Positions 39,295 through 47,334 of a stretch of 64,000 nucleotides of DNA are shown here, one piece after another. A program made the position numbers and the translations under genes. Each line of letters starts with the position of its first letter. Positions within the stretch are counted from its first letter, which is position 1. Source of the DNA: Streptococcus australis (GTDB taxonomy: Bacteria > Bacillota > Bacilli > Lactobacillales > Streptococcaceae). The DNA lies in assembly GCF_003943615.1 (NCBI RefSeq), contig NZ_RJPZ01000003.1, positions 38,135 to 102,134 of the forward strand, given 5' to 3'. The notes below the pieces were generated by a model that saw only the letters and a program-made list of their open reading frames with translations, was not told the origin of the DNA and made no database searches.

Positions 39295-39816
39295 TTGGAA
39301 CATATTATTTTACTAAGAGGTGTTACACCTAATGGACAAAATGCTATTCCTAAAATGTCATTTCTGGTAGATATCTTGACAGAGGCTGGTTTTAAACACG
39401 TTCGAACTTATATTCAAAGTGGGAATATCATTCTTGAAAGTGATTTATCCCTGGAAGAAATACGAGAACAGGTTCACACTCTAATAAAGGATAAAATTGG
39501 TGCTGACTTAAAAATGGTAATCAAGAGCAAAAGTGATTTTACGAAAATTGTCCAAGAAAACCCGTTCGGAGAACACTATCTTTATGACCGAATACATGTG
39601 ATTCTTTTTCAAAATGCTATTCAAAGTCTACCATTAGAAAAATTGGATATTGACTATGGTGAAGAAGAAATTTGTATTGGAAACCATTGTCTTTACCTCT
39701 ATCTCCCAAGAACTGCAAAACGAAAAAAGCTCAATACCAACTATCTTGAAAAGCTATTTGGTGTTGATCTGACCATGCGAAAGTTAAACGTGGTAGAAAG
39801 ATTACTAACAAAATAG
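39295..39816 (+). CDS. DUF1697 family protein
   Basis: 173 residues from a TTG start with AGGAG at 5 bp; an in-frame ATG at 39271 would add eight residues before the RBS and is disfavoured. The opening IILLRGVTPNGQNAIPKMSFL and the following RTYIQSGNIIL block match DUF1697, whose members start with a LLRG(I/V) strand. Soluble, function unknown. Gap of 38 bp from the flavoprotein gene and 10 bp to the NUDIX gene, suggesting a transcription unit. Confidence 0.85.
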   Translation: MEHIILLRGVTPNGQNAIPKMSFLVDILTEAGFKHVRTYIQSGNIILESDLSLEEIREQVHTLIKDKIGADLKMVIKSKSDFTKIVQENPFGEHYLYDRIHVILFQNAIQSLPLEKLDIDYGEEEICIGNHCLYLYLPRTAKRKKLNTNYLEKLFGVDLTMRKLNVVERLLTK

Positions 39817-39826
39817 GAAAAATAAA

Positions 39827-40282
39827 ATGAACAGAAGAGAATCAGTCGAATTTGTTAATATGTGCATGATTAAAAATGGGGATAAGGTCCTAGTTCAAGA
39901 TCGAGTTAGTCCTGACTGGCCTGGCATTACTTTTCCTGGTGGGCATGTTGAACGTGGGGAATCCTTTGTCGATGCCGTCATTCGTGAAGTGAAGGAAGAA
40001 ACTGGGCTGACCATTTCTAAGCCTCAACTCTGTGGTATCAAAAATTGGTATGATGATGAGGATTTTCGCTATGTTGTCCTCTTTTACAAGACCGAACACT
40101 TTTCTGGTGAGCCCCAATCTTCAGACGAAGGAAAAGTCTGGTGGGAAGAGTTTGAAAATCTATCTCGTCTTAAACTTGCAACCAATGATATGTCTGATAT
40201 GCTTCGTGTTTTTTTGGAAGATGATCTCAGTGAATTCTTCTACTATAAAGACGGTGACGACTGGCTTTATGATTTAAAATAG
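39827..40282 (+). CDS. NUDIX hydrolase, MutX/8-oxo-dGTP type
   Basis: 151 residues. The full NUDIX box is present: GGHVERGESFVDAVIREVKEETGL. N-terminal VNMCMIKNGDKVLVQDR resembles 8-oxo-dGTP diphosphatases of streptococci (MutX/YtkD group), which cleanse oxidised nucleotides. Substrate is inferred. The terminator begins right at the stop codon. Confidence 0.85.
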   Translation: MNRRESVEFVNMCMIKNGDKVLVQDRVSPDWPGITFPGGHVERGESFVDAVIREVKEETGLTISKPQLCGIKNWYDDEDFRYVVLFYKTEHFSGEPQSSDEGKVWWEEFENLSRLKLATNDMSDMLRVFLEDDLSEFFYYKDGDDWLYDLK

Positions 40283-40318
40283 AAAATAATCGGCGGAGAG
40301 TCCTCCGCCGATTATTTT
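40283..40318. terminator. Strong bidirectional terminator between NUDIX and MerR-type genes
   Basis: AAAATAATCGGCGGA / TCCGCCGATTATTTT, 15-bp perfect stem with a short loop. It overlaps the stop codon of the convergent MerR-type gene. Confidence 0.92.
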
Positions 40319-41057
40319 ATTTGCTCTGTTTTTCAACATAGTGGGCAATCACATCTGATGTGTACTGGGCTGTTCCAGGTCCAAATTTATCAATATTCTC
40401 CTTGAACTCAGGGTTATAGACGTATCCTTTACCGATATATCCGAAGACTTCAATAGAGCAGTCAAATCCATAAGTACGGATGGCTTGCAAGAGCTTGCCT
40501 GCTTGCTCTTGGTTTTCAGTTGCTGTTGCAGGTAAACCAGCTTGAAGATTTTGTGCTAAGGTTTGAAAGACTTGGTTAAAGGCGACCGTAGACTCATCTT
40601 CGCGACCATTTTGGCGTTCGAGGGCTTGATCCATGACTTCTTGTCCATACTTCTCTACCGCTTCTTGGTGATATTTTTGATGATCTTGATAGCTAAATCC
40701 AGTGAATTTTTCCTCAATGGTCATTTTTCTTTCTCCTTTTTGTTCTTGAATGGTTTTTTGCAAGGTGGAAATCAAGGTATCCAGATGTTGCCTTTCTCGA
40801 GTTAGATAGTCCAACTGCCTAGTCAAATGGGGCAATAAATCTATTCTTTCTTCCTTTAACAGCTCTGCTATTGTTTCTAAAGAAAAGCCTAGATATTTGT
40901 AGTAAAGAATGACCTGAAGGCGTTCCAAATCCTCTTGACTGTATGTTCGATAGCCGTTTTCCGACTTTAAGGGGACCAAGAGTCCTATCTTGTCATAGTG
41001 GTGCAGGGTCTTGACAGAGACACCTGAAAGCTGCGCAGCTTCTTTTATTTGGTACAT
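40317..41057 (-). CDS. MerR-family regulator with TipAS-like ligand domain
   Basis: 246 residues. The N-terminal winged helix (MYQIKEAAQLSGVSVKTLHHYDKIGLLVP) is MerR type, followed by a dimerisation helix to about residue 110 and a C-terminal all-helical TipAS-type domain (MTIEEKFTGFSYQDHQKYHQEAVEKYG...) that binds antibiotics in TipA/Mta proteins. It likely controls its own promoter, a 19-bp-spacer site at 41184-41214. An internal start before MTIEEKF could yield the ligand domain alone, as known for TipA. A BOX repeat sits in the leader. Confidence 0.88.
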   Translation of the reverse strand: MYQIKEAAQLSGVSVKTLHHYDKIGLLVPLKSENGYRTYSQEDLERLQVILYYKYLGFSLETIAELLKEERIDLLPHLTRQLDYLTRERQHLDTLISTLQKTIQEQKGERKMTIEEKFTGFSYQDHQKYHQEAVEKYGQEVMDQALERQNGREDESTVAFNQVFQTLAQNLQAGLPATATENQEQAGKLLQAIRTYGFDCSIEVFGYIGKGYVYNPEFKENIDKFGPGTAQYTSDVIAHYVEKQSK

Positions 41058-41069
41058 GATTTCCTCCTT

Positions 41070-41174
41070 ATACTCAATGAAAATCAAAGAGCAAACTAGG
41101 AAGCTAGCCGCAGGCTGTACTTGAGTACGGTAAGGCGACGCTAACGTGGTTTGAATTTGATTTTCGAAGAGTAT
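41070..41174. repeat. BOX element (boxA-boxC type)
   Basis: 105 bp flanked by inverted ends (ATACTCAATGAAAATCAAA and TTTGATTTTCGAAGAGTAT). The interior TACGGTAAGGCGACGCTAACG is close to the boxA core used for BOX-PCR. No boxB-like middle was recognised. It lies between the promoter and the RBS of the MerR-type gene, inside its leader. Confidence 0.85.
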
Positions 41175-41183
41175 TACATTGAT

Positions 41184-41214
41184 AGTATAAACCCTCCCCT
41201 TAGGTCAGAGTCAA
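41184..41214 (-). promoter_or_regulatory. MerR-type promoter with 19-bp spacer
   Basis: Minus-strand TTGACT (41209-41214) and TATACT (41184-41189) are 19 bp apart, too long for normal use but typical of MerR-controlled promoters. The spacer holds an imperfect dyad, CTGACCT / AGGGGAG region. Confidence 0.7.
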
Positions 41215-41275
41215 GTATTTTTGAGAAAATTTTTTAACTTTTTGAGAAAACTATGAAAACATGAAAATCGCTTTC

Positions 41276-41304
41276 TTGACAGTCTTTAAAAATCATGATA
41301 GGAT
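41276..41304 (+). promoter_or_regulatory. Promoter of the NSS transporter gene
   Basis: TTGACA (41276-41281), a 17-bp spacer, TGATAGGAT extended -10 (41299-41304). The leader is about 105 nt. Confidence 0.7.
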
Positions 41305-41351
41305 AATCAAGTCTATCAATCAAAGAAAAAACTCAAAAGAGCAATTGAATG

Positions 41352-41387
41352 AAGGCTATTTGACAATTCAAGTAGCCTTTTCTTATT
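41352..41387 (+). terminator. Possible attenuator in leader of NSS transporter
   Basis: Eleven-pair stem AAGGCTATTTG / CAAGTAGCCTT with loop ACAATT, followed by TTCTTATTT. It lies between the promoter and the gene it would stop, so readthrough must be regulated or partial. Confidence 0.6.
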
Positions 41388-41411
41388 TAAAAATAGATCG
41401 GAGTCTTAAAA

Positions 41412-42752
41412 ATGTCTGAAAAATCGCAATGGGGTTCCAAAATTGGCTTCATCCTAGCCTCTGCAGGTTCTGCAATTGGGCTTGGGGCTGTTTGGAAGTT
41501 CCCCTATATGACCGCTGCTAACGGAGGCGGAAGTTTCCTCCTCGTTTTTTTGATAGCGACTCTACTCATCGGCTTTCCTCTCTTACTGGCTGAATTTACG
41601 CTAGGCCGTGCAGCTGGTGTCTCCGCCATTAAAACCTTTGGAAAACTCGGTGGCCTTCGCTTCTACGATGGAATTGGTTGGATTGGTGCCTTTGCCCTCT
41701 TCATCCTTCTCTCCTTCTACAGTGTCATCGGTGGCTGGATCCTGATTTATTTAGGAGTCGCTTTGGGAGAGTTATTCCAAGTTCTTTCAGTTAACGACTA
41801 CACCCAGCTCTTTAGTGAAATTATTTCAAATCCCTGGTTGGCTCTTGGAGCCCAAGCGATCTTCATCCTCCTCAATGTCTTGATTGTTTCCAAGGGGGTG
41901 GAGCAAGGGATTGAAAAGGCCTCAAAATTCATGATGCCTCTTCTCTTCATCATTTTCTTAGTCATGATTGGTCGTTCCTTGACCTTAGCTGGTGCTTGGG
42001 AGGGAGTCAGCTATTTCCTCAAGCCAGATTTCTCCAAGATGACTAGCCAAGGTCTGCTCTATGCCTTAGGCCAATCTTTCTTCGCCCTCTCTCTAGGGGT
42101 AACGGCCATGTTGACCTATGCTTCCTATTTGGACAAGGATACTGATCTGGTCCAATCCGGGATTTCCGTCGTCTTCATGAATATCGCCGTTTCCATCATG
42201 GCGGGCTTGGCGATCTTCCCAGCTATGTCAGCCTTTCAAATTCCATCTACTAGTGGACCGGGACTCCTCTTTGTAGTCCTTCCACAAGTCTTTGACAAGA
42301 TGCCTTTTGGGACCCTCTTCTACCTGCTTTTCCTTCTCCTCTTTCTCTTTGCGACCATTACCTCATCCGTCGTCATGTTAGAGATTAATGTCGGAAACGT
42401 CACCAACCAAAACAACAAAAAGCGGGCTAAATGGAGTCAAATTATTGGCCTTCTGACCTTTATCTTTGGGATTCCATCAGCCCTATCCTATGGCATCCTC
42501 TCTAAATGGACCCTTTTTGGCAAATCCTTCTTTGATTGCATGGACTTTTTGGTTTCCAATCTCCTTATGCCTTTTGGAGCTCTCTGCCTCTCCCTGTTTA
42601 CAGGCTATATCTTTGACCAAGTCCTAGCTCAAAAAGAACTCAAGGTTGGAGAAGAGAAAGCCAAACGCTTCCTCTTCAAGACCTGGATTTTCTTGCTTCG
42701 CTTTGTGATTCCAATCGTCATCCTCATTGTCTTTATTACACAATTTATCTAA
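41412..42752 (+). CDS. Sodium-dependent transporter, NSS/SNF family
   Basis: 446 residues, about 11 helices as in MhsT. The N-terminal GFILASAGSAIGLGAVWKFPYMTAANGGG is the TM1 Na+/substrate site of neurotransmitter:sodium symporters, and TM6 has the unwound region ALGQSFFALSLGV. Bacterial relatives import hydrophobic amino acids such as tryptophan or leucine; the substrate here is unknown. The leader carries a terminator-like hairpin. RBS GGAG, 8 bp before ATG. Confidence 0.93.
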   Translation: MSEKSQWGSKIGFILASAGSAIGLGAVWKFPYMTAANGGGSFLLVFLIATLLIGFPLLLAEFTLGRAAGVSAIKTFGKLGGLRFYDGIGWIGAFALFILLSFYSVIGGWILIYLGVALGELFQVLSVNDYTQLFSEIISNPWLALGAQAIFILLNVLIVSKGVEQGIEKASKFMMPLLFIIFLVMIGRSLTLAGAWEGVSYFLKPDFSKMTSQGLLYALGQSFFALSLGVTAMLTYASYLDKDTDLVQSGISVVFMNIAVSIMAGLAIFPAMSAFQIPSTSGPGLLFVVLPQVFDKMPFGTLFYLLFLLLFLFATITSSVVMLEINVGNVTNQNNKKRAKWSQIIGLLTFIFGIPSALSYGILSKWTLFGKSFFDCMDFLVSNLLMPFGALCLSLFTGYIFDQVLAQKELKVGEEKAKRFLFKTWIFLLRFVIPIVILIVFITQFI

Positions 42753-42755
42753 AAC

Positions 42756-42790
42756 AAAATCCACGAGTCCATAGGGATTCGTGGATTTTT
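42756..42790. terminator. Bidirectional terminator, NSS transporter / lipoprotein
   Basis: AAAATCCACGA / TCGTGGATTTT with a 12-nt loop. Confidence 0.85.
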
Positions 42791-42792
42791 CT

Positions 42793-43467
42793 TTATTTTG
42801 TTAGGGAAACACGGAAATCATTGTATTTGCTATAATCAAAGTCTTCATTAAGTCCTGTTACAAATACAATCGGTGTATAATGGCCCTCTTCCAAAATGAA
42901 ACCAGCTTTTACCTTAGCATTGGCTCCCCCAAGTCCAGCAATACCAGGAAGAAGAGCATCAAAAGCTCCAGGTTCGTCTGTTTCCCAGTAGTAGATATTA
43001 CCAGAAGCTTGGACTGCCTTTGCTTTCGTCGTTGCAGTACGAACAGGATTCAAATCAGCTTGATAAAAGTTCGCTGTCGTAGTAACTGTTCCGTCCGCAG
43101 CCACTGTCATTTGGACATCTTTTGCAATTTCAGTTGTTCCTGTCCAAGTCCCTACTAGCTCTTCTGGAACCATTTGAGACGAATCTGCGGCCTTATTAGC
43201 GCTTGCTGAAGCAGATCCTGCTTCAGTTTGACCTGAGTTTGCTGCATCTTGTGAAGCAGCTTGTGCCCCTTCTTGTGAAGCAGCTTCAGTAGCTTTTGTT
43301 TCTTTCTTTCCAGAAGCTGCCTTTGCTTTTTTCTGACTAGATTTCACCGTCGTTTGTGCTTCTTTGGCAGAAGAGTTGCTCTCCTCTTTTTTTGAACCAC
43401 AGGCTACGAGTAGGCTTGCAGAAGTTAATCCTAAAACTGCTAAACTTGTCCATTTTTTCATCATCAT
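42793..43467 (-). CDS. Surface lipoprotein with Ser/Ala/Gln-rich linker
   Basis: 224 residues. Signal peptide with lipobox LLVAC (Cys23) near the N-terminus. Residues ~25-100 are a low-complexity Ser/Ala/Lys/Gln linker (repeated ASQ and SAS patterns) expected to span the wall. The C-terminal ~120 residues form a compact domain (EELVGTWTGTTEIAKDVQMTVAADGTVTTTANFY) resembling lipocalin-like or DUF6287-type beta barrels, a weak guess. Function unknown. Strong promoter upstream with a TGACA-3bp-TGTCA palindrome on the -35. Confidence 0.8.
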   Translation of the reverse strand: MMMKKWTSLAVLGLTSASLLVACGSKKEESNSSAKEAQTTVKSSQKKAKAASGKKETKATEAASQEGAQAASQDAANSGQTEAGSASASANKAADSSQMVPEELVGTWTGTTEIAKDVQMTVAADGTVTTTANFYQADLNPVRTATTKAKAVQASGNIYYWETDEPGAFDALLPGIAGLGGANAKVKAGFILEEGHYTPIVFVTGLNEDFDYSKYNDFRVSLTK

Positions 43468-43494
43468 GATCCCTCACTTCATTTGATGAAAATA

Positions 43495-43522
43495 ATTATA
43501 TTACAATATGACACAATGTCAA
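43495..43522 (-). promoter_or_regulatory. Lipoprotein promoter with overlapping palindrome
   Basis: Minus-strand TTGACA (43517-43522), a 16-bp spacer, TATAAT (43495-43500). TGACA-CAA-TGTCA at 43509-43521 overlaps the -35 and could be an operator. Confidence 0.65.
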
Positions 43523-43587
43523 GTGTTTTTTGAAATATTTTTGTAATATTCGTAATAAAAAGAAATCTATCTAAAAATTCAGGAGAT

Positions 43588-43917
43588 TCAAGCAACAAGC
43601 AATCGTAAGAGAGCGACCAAGACAATTCCAAATAGAACAGTGCCCATTAGGTTTTTGTAGCGAAAGGCTACCAGCATGGTCGGGATGGTTGCTAGCAGAT
43701 CCACCCATCGAACCTGAGGGAGCTGGCCCACCTTCCCATTCACTAAACTTGAAAGGATCAAGGCAAAAATGATGGCAATGGGAAGGTACTTTAGAAAACG
43801 TAGGACTGGATCTGGTAGCCCCCTGTATTTGACTAGCACAAAAGGTAAAATACGTGGAATCCAGGTGACAACTGCAGAAATTACAATAACCAAGAAAACC
43901 CAACTATTCACGCGCAT
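43588..43917 (-). CDS. azlD: Branched-chain amino acid export protein, AzlD subunit
   Basis: 109 residues with four helices and the conserved TWIPRILPFVL segment of AzlD. Together with AzlC it exports branched-chain amino acids or analogues. It overlaps azlC by 14 bp in the order azlC-azlD, typical for the pair. Confidence 0.92.
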   Translation of the reverse strand: MRVNSWVFLVIVISAVVTWIPRILPFVLVKYRGLPDPVLRFLKYLPIAIIFALILSSLVNGKVGQLPQVRWVDLLATIPTMLVAFRYKNLMGTVLFGIVLVALLRLLVA

Positions 43918-44599
43918 CGCAAATCACCCCCACTAAACAACCTATTAAGGTAGCTACTAAGACCGCCAACGATTGGCTCAAAAAGAAGGTCAAAAGGAAA
44001 AAGCTTAGGGCCACAGCACCTAAAACAAGGAGCATCGTTTTCAGCTTTTCCGTCAAACGCATCCCCTGAAATTGACCAGCAAAAATCCCAATAAACATAG
44101 CAACTAGGGCAAAGTCCAGGCCAAAGGCACTAGGATTGGGCAAGAGTGAACCCAAGGCGGTCCCCAAAATAGTTGATGAGCCCCAGGCTAGATAACCAAC
44201 CACGTTATTGCCATGCATCCAGGGAACCGTTATCCGGTCATTTTTCAATTTTTCGCTCAAATAAACCCCGTAACTTTCATCTGTCAGCAAACTACCAATA
44301 CCAATATTATGAACCAGGCTAGCCTCCTTAAAATCAGGGGTGGTATGCAGACTCATGAGCATATTGCGCAAATTAATGAAAAAGACGGTTAAGGCAATAT
44401 TCATAATGGACGAATGAACCGCAATCAAAGAAATCATGGCAAACTGAGAAGCCCCTGCGTATACCAAGAAACTCATCAGCCCCATTTCTAAAGGAGAGAG
44501 ATAAGGCGATGCTACCACACCACAGGCTAAGCCAATACTGATGTAACCTAAGGCTGTCGGGAGGGCATCCCTAACCCCCTGCTGAAAATTCTTCTCCAC
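43904..44599 (-). CDS. azlC: Branched-chain amino acid permease, AzlC subunit
   Basis: 231 residues, about seven helices. It has the AzlC signature GLMSFLVYAGASQFAMI and the N-terminal DALPTALGYISIGLACG. Partner of AzlD in a two-component exporter; in Bacillus the operon is controlled by Lrp-type AzlB, which is absent here. Single two-gene unit. Confidence 0.93.
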   Translation of the reverse strand: MEKNFQQGVRDALPTALGYISIGLACGVVASPYLSPLEMGLMSFLVYAGASQFAMISLIAVHSSIMNIALTVFFINLRNMLMSLHTTPDFKEASLVHNIGIGSLLTDESYGVYLSEKLKNDRITVPWMHGNNVVGYLAWGSSTILGTALGSLLPNPSAFGLDFALVAMFIGIFAGQFQGMRLTEKLKTMLLVLGAVALSFFLLTFFLSQSLAVLVATLIGCLVGVICDARE

Positions 44600-44644
44600 T
44601 CCTTCTTCCTTTCCATTTTATGATGCTACCTATTATAACAAAAG

Positions 44645-44671
44645 AGAGACGGGAATCGTACTCCCGTCCTT
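44645..44671 (-). terminator. Terminator of tsaB-rimI-tsaD
   Basis: GACGGGA, 7-nt loop, TCCCGTC on the minus strand, then TCTCTTTT. It lies 20 bp beyond the tsaD stop. Confidence 0.75.
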
Positions 44672-44687
44672 TCTGTTCGTTAGTTAA

Positions 44688-45710
44688 CTATTCTAAGTTT
44701 TCTTCTCTCGAATCAAAAGCAAGACTTGGTTTGGCATTTAAGTCTAAGCTAGCAAAATTTCCCTTATTCCATTCGCTAATGCTGGCATAGGCAATCATCC
44801 CAGCATTGTCCCCACAAAGGCGTAAAGGTGGAATAATCACCTTGACATCCGTAATTTCTCTTGCTAAACGTTCTCGTAAGCCTTGGTTAGCCGCGACTCC
44901 TCCCGCCACCACCAGGGTTTTAACTGGGTATCTTTCTAAGGCTTTTTTGGTCTTGGCCATCAAGATATCCATCACCGCTGCTTGGAAGGAAGCCGATAGG
45001 TCTTCCTTGGACAGGCTCTCGCCTTTTTGCTCAGCATTGTGGTGGAGATTGATAAAGGCAGACTTAAGCCCTGAGAAGGAGAATTCCAGATTGTCTTCCT
45101 TGATCATGGCACGGGGGAAATCATAAACATCCTGACCTTGGTGGGCCAATTCGTCAATCTCGCGACCGGCTGGGTAGGTCAAGCCCATGACGCGTCCAAC
45201 CTTATCATAGGCCTCACCAACCGCATCATCACGTGTTTCTCCAACAATCTTATAATCACCCGCCTCCGATACATAAACTAACTCAGTGTGTCCACCACTA
45301 ACCAATAGAGCTAGCAAGGGGAACTCCAAAGGCTCGACACTCTGAGCCGCCATCAAATGACCGGCCATGTGGTTCACAGGAATCAAAGGAATTCCATGTG
45401 CCCAAGCAAAGGCCTTGGCTGCAGCAAGGCCTACCAAGAGAGCTCCAACGAGACCTGGTCCGTAGGTCACAGCAACCGCTGTGACTTCTTCTTCTGTAAT
45501 TCCCGCTTCTTCTAGCGCTTCCTCGATACAGGCCGTAATGACTTCGACATGATGCCGACTGGCCACTTCTGGAACCACTCCCCCGAAGCGTTTATGACTT
45601 TCAATTTGACTGGCAATGACATTGGACAAGAGCTCATCATCGTTTTTTAAGACGGCGACACTGGTCTCATCACAAGACGTTTCAAATGCCAAAATATATC
45701 TATCCTTCAT
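44688..45710 (-). CDS. tsaD: tRNA N6-adenosine threonylcarbamoyltransferase TsaD
   Basis: 340 residues, ASKHA fold. Fe-binding histidines in [10 protein letters not shown]-terminal [15 protein letters not shown], and GGHTELV and [10 protein letters not shown] nucleotide-binding blocks. With TsaB (and TsaE, not in this window) it transfers threonylcarbamoyl to A37 of ANN-decoding tRNAs. Overlaps rimI by 11 bp. The order tsaB-rimI-tsaD is conserved in streptococci. Confidence 0.97.
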   Translation of the reverse strand: MKDRYILAFETSCDETSVAVLKNDDELLSNVIASQIESHKRFGGVVPEVASRHHVEVITACIEEALEEAGITEEEVTAVAVTYGPGLVGALLVGLAAAKAFAWAHGIPLIPVNHMAGHLMAAQSVEPLEFPLLALLVSGGHTELVYVSEAGDYKIVGETRDDAVGEAYDKVGRVMGLTYPAGREIDELAHQGQDVYDFPRAMIKEDNLEFSFSGLKSAFINLHHNAEQKGESLSKEDLSASFQAAVMDILMAKTKKALERYPVKTLVVAGGVAANQGLRERLAREITDVKVIIPPLRLCGDNAGMIAYASISEWNKGNFASLDLNAKPSLAFDSREENLE

Positions 45711-46137
45711 TTGCTTCCCTTTTCATCATAATGGCGTCTTCGGTAGGTGCATGATAATACCCTTTCCGGCAACCAATTTCTTTAAATCCTTGTTTCTGAT
45801 AAAGAGTCCGAGCTGGAGTATTTCCTTCTCTCACTTCTAAAAAGACCTCTTTCTCCCAGGGGACTGTTTCGAACAACTGACGAGCAATCCCTTGACCTTG
45901 CCACTTTTTTCGAACAGCAATTTGAACGACTTCTAACTCGTATAGGTTTTCTTGTATGGCCAAGAAACCGACCAATTCTTCCCCATGATAGGCGAAGGCA
46001 TACCAATTTTGAGCTTGTCCAAGATCCGCTAGGATTTGCTCCAAGGTCCAAGGACTTTGTCCATAGACATCGTCTAAGATTTCTAGCATCTGAGGGGCTA
46101 AATCTAATCGCCCCTCTTCCTTCTCGATTCTGATCAT
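45700..46137 (-). CDS. rimI: Ribosomal protein S18-alanine N-acetyltransferase (GNAT family)
   Basis: 145 residues. The acetyl-CoA loop is [13 protein letters not shown] (the R/Q-x-x-G-x-G/A motif), followed by [19 protein letters not shown], as in RimI. Predicted to acetylate ribosomal protein S18 or other N-termini. It overlaps tsaB by 4 bp upstream and tsaD by 11 bp downstream, so the three are translationally coupled. Confidence 0.9.
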   Translation of the reverse strand: MIRIEKEEGRLDLAPQMLEILDDVYGQSPWTLEQILADLGQAQNWYAFAYHGEELVGFLAIQENLYELEVVQIAVRKKWQGQGIARQLFETVPWEKEVFLEVREGNTPARTLYQKQGFKEIGCRKGYYHAPTEDAIMMKREANEG

Positions 46138-46817
46138 AGGCGTTTGATGTAGGACTGACCAGACTCTTGATGGTCCTTGAGCCAGTTTTCCTCTGCCTCT
46201 ACGCGCTTGAGGTAGTTGGGTACAAAGCCATGGACAGAGACAGGTTCTTTTTTAAGTCCCAATCGGCCGATCCGTACCGCATCCGGTAGACTTTCTCTTA
46301 TCAAAGCATGTGGCAAGGCTTCTTGAATCTGTTCCCCAAAGGCTTCTACTTCACCAAGAAAGGTCACCTTCTCAGCGCCCTTGGCTCTTTCTAACACAGC
46401 CTCAAAAGAGAGGTGAGCCTCCGGATAGAGAAGAACATCCTCTTGGTAAAAGCCCGCATAGACATGGTTGCGCCGCGCATCCATTACTGGAATGGCCAGA
46501 CCTTCTATCCCTTCTGGCACCAAGGCTAGTAAACTAGATACCCCTACCAAATCAATCTTTAGTGTTTGAGCTAGAGTTTTAGCCGTTGCTACTGCAATCC
46601 GCAAGCCAGTATAGGATCCTGGTCCCTCTGCTACTACAATACGTTCCAAATCAGTTGGTTTCCAATCAATGCTGGCCATCAAAAATTCAATGGTGGGCAT
46701 TAAGGTAATGCTATGGTTTTTCTTGATAGTAAGCGTCAACTCCGCTAATCGGTTTTCTTCCTCCAAAAGGGCAACGGATAGGGCCTTACTGGATGTGTCG
46801 AATGCTAATACTTTCAT
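46134..46817 (-). CDS. tsaB: tRNA threonylcarbamoyladenosine biosynthesis protein TsaB
   Basis: 227 residues, inactive ASKHA-fold partner of TsaD. N-terminal VLAFDTSSKALSVALLE, then VVAEGPGSYTGLRI and VMDARRNHVYAGFY are family landmarks. First gene of the unit and divergent from rpoY. Confidence 0.95.
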   Translation of the reverse strand: MKVLAFDTSSKALSVALLEEENRLAELTLTIKKNHSITLMPTIEFLMASIDWKPTDLERIVVAEGPGSYTGLRIAVATAKTLAQTLKIDLVGVSSLLALVPEGIEGLAIPVMDARRNHVYAGFYQEDVLLYPEAHLSFEAVLERAKGAEKVTFLGEVEAFGEQIQEALPHALIRESLPDAVRIGRLGLKKEPVSVHGFVPNYLKRVEAEENWLKDHQESGQSYIKRL

Positions 46818-46978
46818 ATTTTCTCCTCGTTGTCTGTCTCATATTATACTACAAATAGACGCCAAACGGTAGAGGAAGCACCCCCAGACTGTCAAATCAC
46901 CCGCTCTCTATTCCTTTTAAAAAAGCGCTTCCTTCTGCTTTCAGAACCTGCTTGCATCTTTTCCTTAGAGCCTATTTA

Positions 46979-46987
46979 TGGTATAAT
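46979..46987 (+). promoter_or_regulatory. Extended -10 promoter of rpoY-rnjA
   Basis: TGGTATAAT matches the TGN extended -10. No convincing -35 at 17 bp. The leader is about 107 nt. Confidence 0.6.
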
Positions 46988-47037
46988 GAATAATAATTAT
47001 ATCGAATCAGGACAACACAAAGCAAGAATAGGTGTCT

Positions 47038-47063
47038 CAGCTAGCTACTAGCTGTTTCTTTTC
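47038..47063 (+). promoter_or_regulatory. Hairpin with T-rich tail in rpoY leader
   Basis: CAGCTAG, loop CTA, CAGCTAG complement (47048-47054), then TTTCTTTTC. It could act as a weak terminator or a stability element ahead of rpoY-rnjA. The rest of 46818-47100 shows nothing else. Confidence 0.4.
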
Positions 47064-47100
47064 TGCTACAGTCCGAACAAGTGAAAGGAACCGAAACGAA

Positions 47101-47331
47101 ATGATTTACAAAGTTTTCTACCAAGAAACAAAAGAACGCAACCCTCGTCGTGAAACGACTCATGCCCTCTATCTCGATATTGATGCTAAGAATGAATTAG
47201 AAGGACGCATTGAAGCTCGTCGCCTTGTTGAGGAAAATACACCTTACAACATCGAATTTATCACCCTCTTGTCAGACCAACACCTAGAATATGAAAAAGA
47301 GTCTGGCGCATTTGAAATTACGGAGTTCTAA
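47101..47331 (+). CDS. rpoY: RNA polymerase epsilon subunit
   Basis: 76 residues (DUF1447). [20 protein letters not shown] at the N-terminus is the signature of the small Firmicute RNA polymerase subunit that binds near the beta' jaw and is structurally like the phage Gp2 inhibitor. The ATG at 47101 is chosen, as an upstream extension of 23 residues runs through the leader hairpin. rnjA begins 3 bp after the stop, the standard arrangement. Confidence 0.95.
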   Translation: MIYKVFYQETKERNPRRETTHALYLDIDAKNELEGRIEARRLVEENTPYNIEFITLLSDQHLEYEKESGAFEITEF

Positions 47332-47334
47332 TCC

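Noticed and set aside
41305-41412. T-box riboswitch ahead of the NSS transporter
   Set aside because: The leader is too short and lacks a specifier loop and the conserved T-box sequence; only a terminator-like stem is supported.
43571-43903. 110-codon ORF overlapping azlD in another frame
   Set aside because: AzlD has family motifs and correct coupling with azlC; the alternative frame has neither.
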